From the NCBI GenBank assembly GCA_001275005.1, contig JWZX01002188.1, forward strand, positions 1 through 42,038: 42,038 nucleotides of DNA, in the 5' to 3' direction. A program made the translations under genes and the position numbers. The notes beneath the pieces are model-generated. The model searched no databases and was not told where the DNA came from. It worked only from the letters and a program-made list of their open reading frames with translations. The DNA comes from Chrysochromulina tobinii (taxonomy: Eukaryota; Haptophyta; Prymnesiales; Chrysochromulinaceae). Positions 28,301-36,350 of the stretch are shown here, piece after piece (position 1 is the stretch's first letter; every line of letters begins with the position of its first letter).

Positions 28301-31300
28301 CGGCGGTCGTGAGGGCGGCGGCTGCGAGGGCGGCGGCTGCGAGGGCGGCGGCTGCGAGGGCGGCGCGAGTGCTACCCTCTCGGCGCCAACGGCTCCAACG
28401 GCTCCAAGACGCTCCGCACGGAGCTGCGCCAGTCGCGCCTCGGACTGTGCCAGTCGCGCCTCGGAAGGAGGTGGGCGCGAAAGAGGCGGACGTGAGGGCG
28501 GCGGCGGCTGCACGGCTATCGGCGGCTGCACGGCTGGCGGCGGCAAGGGCGAGCGTTGCAAGGGCGGCGACTGAACAAGCGTACTGTCCGAAGTCGACCT
28601 GTGGGAAATGGCGCCGTGGTGAGCACTGGCATGTGCAGGCGTCCGTGCGGCTGTCGAAATCGAGGGCGAGCGGCTGGCGGCGGTGCGCGCCGGCGAGGGC
28701 GAGCGCGGTCGTGGCGGCGAGGGCGTCCGTGATCGTGGCGGCGAGGGCGAGCGAGCGAGGGCCATCTCCATGATAGAGCGAGGTGGCGATGCGTGGAGGT
28801 GGACGGCAGCTGCGTCCGCGGCGCTCGCCTTCTCGATCGTCGAGGTCGCCTCGTGAGCGGGTCGAAAGCCGCCGCCGGGCACGAACCGTGCCAGGTGCAC
28901 GCTGCCACTGAACTCCGCGGCCGCTGCCTCTGCCGCCGCGGCCGCCGCCCTCGCGAGGGACGAGAAATCATCTGCCTCGAAGCTCGGAGATGCGGGCGAG
29001 CTCTTTCGAGATCGCGCCTCCTGCCTAATGAGGTCCACCTCGGCCTCGCTCACGTCCGCCTCTCTCGTGCCCGGCTGGCTCCAGAAGGCGTCGAGTAGAT
29101 CGTTCACACCCGTCCCCGTGTCCTGTGAACGACCTCCACGGCCCAAGTCCACCCTGTGAACGACCCTTGCCGCCGACGCGTGCTTGCTGTACGTGGCAGG
29201 CGAGCCGACGGAGCAGGCGGGCGTGTGGGGATCGGGGGAGGCGCCAATGTCCTCCATCTCCTCTTCGGGAGATGCGATCTCGACCTCGATCTCCTCTTCG
29301 GGAGATGCGATCTCGACCTCGATCTCGGGAGGGCGTGCCGAGGGCGGGAGGGAGGTCTGCACCGCGGCGCTCGTGACGGCGCTCGTGAGCCTCCGAGCCC
29401 GAGGCGGCGGTGAGGGCGGCAGCTCAATCGGCGGCGGGCACAGCCTCGAAGGTGGCGCGGCGCTCGTCCCATGGGCATCGGATCTCGCATCGGATCTCGC
29501 ATCGGATCTCGCATCGGATCTCGCATCGGATCTCGCGCGACTCCACGGCCACATCCAGCCGTTACCCTCCGCCGTCGGCACGGGCGCCGGCGCCGGCGCG
29601 GGCGCGGGCGCCGGCGCGGGCGCTGCAGGCCGGCCGTTGCCGGGCTTCGCTTGCGCCGTTTCGGGCGCGGATGGTGGAGCGTGTGTGGTCGTCGCCGTCG
29701 CCGGCGGCCCTCGCGTGGGGCTCAACCCGGCGCTCACGCTCCTCGGGAAGGCATGCGAGAGGACGGCCGCCGCGGCCATCGTCGCGGCCCTCGTGGCAAG
29801 GGGCGGAGGACTCCTACCAGCCCACAACGGAAAAGCGAGCAGCTCGATGAGGCAGTTCACGGCCGTTGGGGTCTCGTGCAGGGGTTGCAGGCTGCTCAGC
29901 GGGAGCACCGAGAGGACTAACCCCATCGCCTCGGCGAGCTTCTCGCTGCGGTGCCGTCGCCCGCCGTCGCGCCTCGCCGCCGCCTCCCCCGCCGCCTCGA
30001 CCGCCGACATCAGACGATGCGCTGCGTTGAGCACCGCCTGGCTGCGCATGAGAGGGATCACATCCGACCTCGCGGGAAGCCCGATCGTCGCTCGATCAGA
30101 CGACATGCGTGCCTCAAAGACCGACTGGGCGATGAGCAGATTCGCTGCCTCGCTCACGTCGGCCCGGTCCGCGGCGGCGGCGCTTCCGCCGCTCGGCCCG
30201 CCGAGGCCGAGACTGGCGAGAGCGCTCGAGGCCATCGAGCCAAGCTCGGCAAATGTCGCGACGATCGGGCTGATGGGCGCGGCGCTCGACACGGCGCTCG
30301 TCGGAGGGCGGCGCGAGGCGCCCTTGGAGGCGCTCGGGCGGCGCTCAACACGGCGCGACGCCGCCGCCGACGAGCCGTTCCGCTTCGCCGGCGAAGGCGA
30401 GCGCTGGCGCACTGGCGACTTGTGCGGCGACTTATGGAGCGCGGCCGTCTGGAGGGCGCGCATAGCAGGCGAGCCGCCCCAGGAGGTTGGTGTGTTGGTA
30501 CGCTGCATCCCAGCCGCGCGCGCGGGTCCGAGGCCCTTGGGGTTGCGCCACGTCGATGCTGCACTCGGAGCTTCAGTGAAGCTCGCCGCCTCCTCCTCCT
30601 CCTCCTCCCCTCTCCCGAGACCCAGCCAGCTGCCGATGTTGAAGCCACGCCCGCCAGCGCCCGCGCGCTCACCGCCAGCGCCGCGGGTGCGCCCAGCGCC
30701 GCGGCCCGCATGATACTGTGCGTCTCTCGCGTCTTCGGCTTCGTCAGCTTCGTCAGCTTCGTCGGCTTCGCCGTATTCCGTCGAGGCGACTGCGGCGGCG
30801 AGCGGAGGTGACCAGAGCCTCGGCGGCGGCAACGAGGCGAGCACTTGTGCCCTCGTCGGCGGCGACGACGAGGGCCCGGCGCGCTGACCCGCCTGCGAGG
30901 CCTGCGCGCCCTGCGCGCACTGCGCCAGCACCTCTCCGCGCTGCAGCTGCGGCAGTGGCGGCTGATAAGGGCGCGGCGCGAGCTGCTGCTGCTTCTCCAT
31001 CTCCATCTGCTCATACCGAGCCTCGAGCTCTGCAAGCCTCGCGAGCAGATCGCCACGCTGCCTTCCCGAGCTAGCGACAGCTGCTGCGGCGGCAGGCGGC
31101 TCGCGATACTCCCCGGGAAGTAGCACCTCTCTTGGCATGGGCAGCGGCGATGTCGGCTTCGACGGCGAGGTTGGAGCAGCGGCCAGAGAGGCGGAGCTGC
31201 CGCCACGGCGCTGTCGAGGCGGCGGCGACGGTGGCTCGCTGCCAGTGGGGCTCTCTCCGTAGCGAGGAGGACTTCTCCCCTTCGAGAGGACGATGACCTC

Positions 31301-31699
31301 GGGAGAAGCGGCCTCGGTCTCATCGTCGTCGTCATTCTCATCGTCGTAGGGCGAGGGCGGCAGCTCCACAGGTGGCGGCGGCGATTGATAACCCGCACTC
31401 TCCAAAGCACCGGCCACTGGCGTGTTTAGCTCAGGGGTGGCCGTTTCGGCAATCTCCGCGAGCGCCTTGCGCGTCTCCGGGCTCCAAGCGCCCATCCGGA
31501 TCTCTTCGGCGGCCGTCTTCCCCACCGACATGCTGCGGTAAAACGAAATGGGTGACATTCGAGTTGGAGACACTCGAGTGGGTGAACTCCGACTTTGTAG
31601 CGGAGACGTTCGAGTCGGAGAAACCCGAGTGGGTGGACTCCGACTTGGGGACGGCCGCAAATCGGACGGTCGCCCAATGGTACATGACGAGGAGTCCAT
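25306..31699 (-). CDS. Very large kinesin-like protein with divergent motor
   Basis: A 1,354-codon frame from the ATG at 31699 leads into a motor domain that continues in another frame from about 27600 to the stop at 25306. A 43-nt GT-AG gap (27637-27595) would join them in phase 0 (NGAIR to LDAVLEE), giving about 2,116 residues; a frameshift is the alternative. The motor starts MTQPIQVVVRLHP, then VLFVGPSAAGKSHT (P-loop), ELSVTWYEVRGELIVDLL, LRIRE..GPHIKGVSRHVV, LHASAGTAFFTLYLRSK (switch I region, degenerate) and LTIVDVAAESG (switch II region, usually DLAGSE). Degenerate switches suggest weak or no ATPase cycling. The ~1,310-residue N-terminal extension is Ser/Pro/Arg-rich with several repeat tracts; an internal start at the MTQPIQ Met would leave it as a separate protein. 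The tail has a Tyr-Gly-Asp-Gln array. Confidence 0.65.
26191..26391 (-). repeat. 12-bp coding repeats (YGDQ) in kinesin-like tail
   Basis: About 15 units of a 12-bp repeat encode Tyr-Gly-Asp-Gln with Gly, His and Ser variants and small indels that keep the frame. Followed by two copies of YQPEGSY. Confidence 0.9.
28275..28365 (-). repeat. 15-bp coding repeats (QPPPS) in kinesin-like N-terminus
   Basis: About six units of GAGGGCGGCGGCTGC (plus strand) encode Gln-Pro-Pro-Pro-Ser/Arg. They lie in the disordered extension before the motor. Confidence 0.85.
29475..29534 (-). repeat. Five exact 12-bp coding repeats (RSDA)
   Basis: GCATCGGATCTC is repeated five times without change, encoding Arg-Ser-Asp-Ala on the minus strand. 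Just to the left, at about 29269-29330, a longer duplication encodes two copies of EIEVEIASPEEE. Confidence 0.92.
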
Positions 31700-31855
31700 T
31701 TTGAGGCACGAGCGTGAGTTGGGCCGTTACGCCTCGTCTGTGACGCTATGGTGTCATCCGTGTGAACGTACACGTAAGGATACACGCGTCTGTCTCACGT
31801 CCCGATCGGCCGTATCGAACATGTAACAGATTGCGGCGTCGAGAACTTCTGGTCC
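31700..31855. promoter_or_regulatory. Divergent promoter, kinesin-like and zinc-ribbon genes
   Basis: 156 bp separate the two start codons, relatively AT-rich, with ACACGTAAGGATACACGCGT near 31769. No defined element was identified; the call rests on head-to-head geometry. Confidence 0.35.
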
Positions 31856-34800
31856 ATGCCTCGCGTTCCGTCCAAGCAGCCGAGGCTTCTCTCCCACGAC
31901 GTCGATGCCGGCACGGCGGCCTTCTGCAGCACGTGCGCGCGGCTCTTCCGCTACTTCCCGGGCACCGATGACGATCCGGCCAGCGGCAAGCCGCGATGCA
32001 GTGACTGCACGGGCCAGGCGCAGTTCCGTGAGTCCCTGGAGCTGGTCGGCGACCGCAGCCAGCAGCCGCAGCGGCGCGGGAGCACGCTGAGCAAGATGGT
32101 GGCCTTGCACAATGATCCGCCCGCTCCGAGAGACCAAGTCGCGCGTCCGTCCGACTCCTTGGTGTCGCCCGATGATGCAGCGACCAGTGCATTGCACCAA
32201 ATCGTGGATTCCTTGCGAGCTCAGAATCGCGAGCTCACGCGGCGGCTGAGCACGATGGTCGCCAACGGCACAAGGGCCGTGGACGATCCCGTCGATGCAG
32301 CGGCCACCTCTTCGGACAGCGCTCATGGCAGCGGCGGCGGCGGCGGCGGCAAGAGTGGCCGCCGGTTCGACTCGGCTGCTGACGAGCTCGAGGCCCTGAA
32401 AGTGACGCTGGGGGCGTTCATCCCGGCGCCGAAGCTAGCAACATCGCGATATGCGCCGCTATACGAGCGGCTCAACTCGCTCAGTGTCGTGTGGCGTGAG
32501 CACCAGGTGCGGCTGGCGGCGATGCACGCAGCACTATTGGGCTCTGAGGCGACCTGTGCGACGCTGCGAGAGGAGCTTGTGATCGTGGAGAACTCCCAAG
32601 CGACGCTGGGGCAGTTGGTGAAGAGCCAGAGCGCCGAGCTTGAGGAGGTGCGCCGTCGTGAGCACCTCGCCGAGGAGAGCCTCGCCGAGCACGGGAGGGC
32701 GGAGGCCTTTGCCCACGTGTCGCGAGACGAGGCGGACTCGTTGCTGCGGGGTCGGCAGCAGGCGGAAGCTCAGCTGCGCCAGCAGGTGACCGCACTGCAT
32801 CGGTCGCTCGAGGATGCGCACGCATCGCTCGAGTCCTTCGTGACGCAGCAGCAGGGGCGCCGTGCGCGCGAACTCCAGAGCCGCCAGAAGCAACTTGCAG
32901 CTTGGGATGGCCAGCTACAGAAGCTTCTGAAGCTTCTGGAGCTCACAGTGCGAAGCGGTGGCGCCAAGGGGCAGGCAGCGCGCGCCGCCCTTGCGGTCAG
33001 TGACGACACAGCGAGCGCGAGCGCGTCCGGCCGCCTTAGCGTCCTCTCATCGCTCTGGCCTGAGCGCTCCGACAAACCAGCGCCCGGCGACGACCGACGA
33101 GGCGATGGCGAGGCCGCGGCGGAGGCGTTCAACACTGGCGCTGCGACTCTCCGAGGTTTGGTCGAGAGCTTGTCCAAGTTTCTACGGGACGCGATGGAGG
33201 AGCACGCGAGCGCGATAAAGGCGATGGGGGCGAGTAGCCGCGACTTTGTTGCGCTCGACCGGGCCTCATATGAGCGCCAGATCGAACTTCTCTCGACCCA
33301 GCTGAACGAGCTGCAGGCCGTTCGTTTCAGATTGAGCTCCCACCTCGAGATGGCGATAGGCGAGCGGATGGAGGCGCAGCTGGAGCTGCTCAAGAAGCAG
33401 CGCGACGAAGCGTTCAAGGCGCGCGAGCTTGCGGTCGACAGCCTGCGCCAGCACGTCGTGCGGGAAGGGCAGATGATCGTGGCGCTGCGATCGGGATTTG
33501 CACACGCGGCCGACGAGTTGAGGCTCGCCTTTCAACGGATCCCGCTCACGGACGAGTCGCTCGCAGCGAACCGTACGGAACACGAGCGGCTGCACTGGGT
33601 GGCGGACGTCTCTCGACGGCGCATGATCGACGGCGCTCTTGATCGTTGGAGGCTTCGCTTCCTACGTGCGCATTGGGTCGGATGGCGCGGGTTGGTGCTT
33701 CAGGCAAAGGTCCATTCCCTGGCCGAGGATGCGCACGCGTACAAGGTGCGCTCGTGACGGCGCTCGACGAGGTCGGAGCTCAAGGCTCTGATGGCCTCAC
33801 CGATTGCCTCTGATGGCCTCATCGGTTGCCTGTGATGGCCTCACCGGTTGCCTGTGATGGCCCCTCTGATTGTGTCCGATTGCGCCCCTCATCAGGTACG
33901 CTCGTCGAGGGAGAAGCGCGACGCGATTCATGAGGCAGAGGCGGCGCTGCGGCGCGCGCGAGCCGAGGCGCGTGCCGCGGAGGAGCGTTGCGTCACCTTC
34001 GAAGCGCGCCTGAGAGAGGCGGAGCGCGCACGTATTAAGGGCGCGGACGAGGCGGCGGCGCGTGAGGCGCGAGCGACCATCGAGATCCGTGAGCTCGAGC
34101 GGCGCGCCGTGTTGGCGGAGGCGAGGGCGCGCGAGGCGGCGAGTGACGCGGCGATGGCGCAAACAGCCCTCGAGCAGGCGAAGACGATGGAGGAGCTCTG
34201 GTTCGAACAACGCGAGGCGTTGCTCAATGAGGTCGAGGCACACCGTAAGGGCGAGGAGCTCGCGGCCGACAGCGAGACGGCACGCAAGGGGCTGTGGAAG
34301 GCGCGTGCTGAGGAGCTGAGCCGGGAGCTCGCAATCAAAGCGTCGGAGGCCCACGCGCATCAGAAGCGCGCTCAAGCCCTCCAGATGCAGTTGCAGCGTG
34401 CGGCGGACGAGGCGGCCGCGCTGGAGGCCTTGCATCAACAGAAGGAGCGTGAGAGGCTCGTTGAAGAGAGGCCCCCGCCCAAGCCTCCCTCCTCGACGGT
34501 GGTTATGACGCCGCTAGGACTTGTCACGGTCCCCGCGCCCGCCGCCCGCGCAGTCGTCGCCGGCGCCGCGTTCCCATCGCCGCAGAGCGCGGGCGTCGAC
34601 TCGCCAGCCAGCGCCGCCGGCGGCGAGGGCGGTTTTGCAGGCTTTGCGCGCGCGAGCACCGCGCAGGGCTTTGGCGTCGGGTGGCTGCTCGAGCCCCACG
34701 CGCGTCAGGCTAAGCTTGAGGCTCAAACGGAGCACTTTCGCTCCCTCTTGGTGCGCGAGCGGCTGGGGCGCATGCGCCTTCGTCGGCTTCACGCCATCTG

Positions 34801-35029
34801 GCGCGCATGGGGGAGTCTTGTCCAGACGACGCGCCGGCGCCGCGGGAAGCGGCTCGCGACTCTCAAGCTCGTGGCGGACGTGGCCGACGCTGCCGCGGCG
34901 GCAAGTGGCAAGGCCGTTCAGGATTCGCGGGGAATGGTGGCGCCGGGACGTCGGCGGGCGCAAGAAGAAGACAGCCCGCTCGCCGCTCAAGTTGCAGGCA
35001 ATGGTCTAGCGTACCGTACAGTATTTTAG
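31856..35029 (+). CDS. Zinc-ribbon coiled-coil protein with SFI1-like motifs, two exons
   Basis: Exons 31856-33745 and 33896-35029 join in phase 0 (HAYK to VRSSREKRD), giving 1,007 residues. Residues 24-51 form a Cys4 pair, CSTC and CSDC, of zinc-ribbon type. A long coiled coil fills about 100-580 (Glu/Gln/Arg/Ala-rich, for example LEEVRRREHLAEESLAEHGR). Near 595-620 LDRWRLRFLRAHWVGWRGLV, and near the C-terminus LGRMRLRRLHAIWRAWGSLV, have the spaced Trp/Leu pattern of SFI1 centrin-binding repeats. The second exon starts with another coiled coil and has a Pro/Ala linker. Reading through the intron would stop four codons into it. A centrosome/basal-body role is inferred only from these motifs. 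Confidence 0.75.
33746..33895 (+). other. Intron of zinc-ribbon coiled-coil gene (150 nt, GT-AG)
   Basis: It starts GTGCGCTCGTGACGG and ends GCGCCCCTCATCAG. The next exon starts GTACGCTCGTCG, so AGGT(G/A)CGCTCGT spans both junctions. The interior has units of TGATGGCCTCACCGGTTGCC type, related to the introns of the p25-alpha gene. It also holds a copy of the ACGGCGCTCGA motif that is dispersed in several genes here. Confidence 0.87.
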
Positions 35030-35376
35030 TCGTCCTCTACCCAAATTACACAAGGTTTGTATAGTTACGTCATGTATACGCAGCTGTGCCAGCGCGCCGA
35101 GGCCGCGGCCGGGCAGTGGGATGCCCGGCGGCATGGCGCGGCGGCATGGGCGGCGGCATGGGCGGCGGTATGCCCGGCCAGATGGGCGGCATGGGCGGCG
35201 GCATGGGCAGCGGCATGGGCGGCGGCATGCCCGGCCAGATGGGTGGGATGCCGACAGTAAATCGAACACCTGGATTCCGATGTAATTGTAAACATTCGTT
35301 GACGCCGCCTTTGGCAGCGCTGTCTTCGGCTGCGGCCTGCGCGCGCCGCCCAGAGGCGGCGCAGAGCGGCGCCATT
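35030..35376. other. Convergent spacer with Gly/Met-type repeat
   Basis: This 347-bp region lies between the ends of the zinc-ribbon gene and the homeodomain gene. At about 35141-35247 it holds a repeat of ATGGGCGGC units with two copies of ATGCCCGGCCAGATGGG. Read on the plus strand this is GGMGGGMPGQMGGM, like the C-terminal tail of some chaperones and RNA-binding proteins, but no domain precedes it. Confidence 0.6.
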
Positions 35377-36111
35377 TTACTCAGCTTGCGACACGTCCAT
35401 GGCCTCCCAGTCGCCGTAGCTCCTCCCTGACTGCTGTAGAGTGCCCAGCGAGGGCACTCGGGGCACTCTCTCGCCCGAGACCCTCTTGCGCCGCTGCTCC
35501 TCCCTGACTGTTGCCCTGACTGCTGTAGAGTGTCCAGCGAGGGCCGAGTGCCCCTCTTGCCCGAGACCCTCTTGCGCCGCCAGCAGCCGCCGGCGGTCAC
35601 TGAACCAGTCCTCGATCTGCTGCGGCGAGACGCCCATCTTGACCGCGAGCAGCTGGCACGCCGCATGCGACGGAAGCGGCACCTGCTCGAGGAAAGCCTC
35701 GAGCTTTTTTCGCTGCTCGGGCGTCACACACCAGCGCGGCGAGGCTAGTGGGGCGCGCTGCTCATGTGGGTTGCTTGGGGAGCCGTTCACACTCTGCTGA
35801 TTGGAAGCCTCCTCTTCCACCTCACCGTTGTCCTCTCCCACCCCACCGTTGTCCTCTTCCACCCCATTGTCGTCCTCGAGCTTCGTCGTCGCATGCGACC
35901 AGCGCGAGCTATCCGACTCGAAAGACTGTCTTTCCTCGAGCTTCGATTTCGCGTCGGTCACGTCCAAGTCGAGGCCGCCTACATGCGCCTGCATGGCCGG
36001 CGGGACGGGGGAGGGGTCAGTCGACTGGGGCTCCTGGTCGCCTGGCTGCGTCCCGTCCGAGCCGGGCGTGGCAAACGGCAACGGCGTCACCAGCGCTCGT
36101 CTCGTGCCCAT
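35377..36111 (-). CDS. Homeodomain protein, copy 1
   Basis: The ATG at 36111 (MGTRRALVTPLPF) gives 244 residues and matches the aligned second copy at the right edge; the frame is also open up to an ATG at 36183. Residues about 125-182 form a homeodomain: SPRWCVTPEQRKKLEAFLEQ, HAACQLLAVKMGVSPQQIED and recognition helix QIEDWFSDRRRLLAA, with Trp169, Phe170 and Arg173 in place. Such proteins bind DNA as transcription factors. Upstream is an acidic Asp/Asn/Gly/Glu region with VEEDNGGVGEDNGEVEEE. Downstream of the homeodomain the sequence is an out-of-frame tandem duplication, so the C-terminus is probably not conserved. Confidence 0.82.
   Translation of the reverse strand: MGTRRALVTPLPFATPGSDGTQPGDQEPQSTDPSPVPPAMQAHVGGLDLDVTDAKSKLEERQSFESDSSRWSHATTKLEDDNGVEEDNGGVGEDNGEVEEEASNQQSVNGSPSNPHEQRAPLASPRWCVTPEQRKKLEAFLEQVPLPSHAACQLLAVKMGVSPQQIEDWFSDRRRLLAAQEGLGQEGHSALAGHSTAVRATVREEQRRKRVSGERVPRVPSLGTLQQSGRSYGDWEAMDVSQAE
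35421..35580 (-). repeat. Tandem duplication read in two frames
   Basis: Two copies of a ~75-bp segment (TCCTCCCTGACTG ... CTTGCGCCGC) lie at about 35421-35494 and 35498-35580; the second has a 10-nt internal insertion. Because the spacing is not a multiple of three, the homeodomain frame reads them as AQEGLGQEGHSALAGHST and RRKRVSGERVPRVPSLGTLQ. Confidence 0.85.
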
Positions 36112-36350
36112 TGCCCGCGATCCTGGAGATTGAATGATGTGAAGCTGAACAAAATTCTCGCAAAGTTTAAAGGCCAGTTTCATGACCCATTTTGGAGTTT
36201 GAGCTTATGTAATGAAATCTTTAATAGCCGATAAAAAACCGATCATCGCAAATCGGAGGTAACGTCCCTAACCTCTTGAATAGTGGCAAACCGTTAGCCC
36301 TACGCACAGCCACGTTACTCCGTGAGACTCACACATCCTGAGATGGCCGA

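Noticed and set aside
29184-30713. 509-codon plus-strand open frame
   Set aside because: It lies opposite the kinesin-like N-terminal extension, has no motif, and long antisense frames are expected at this GC content.
35070-35666. 198-codon minus-strand frame overlapping the homeodomain gene
   Set aside because: It reads the homeodomain in the wrong frame and ends in the Pro/Met antisense of the Gly/Met repeat.
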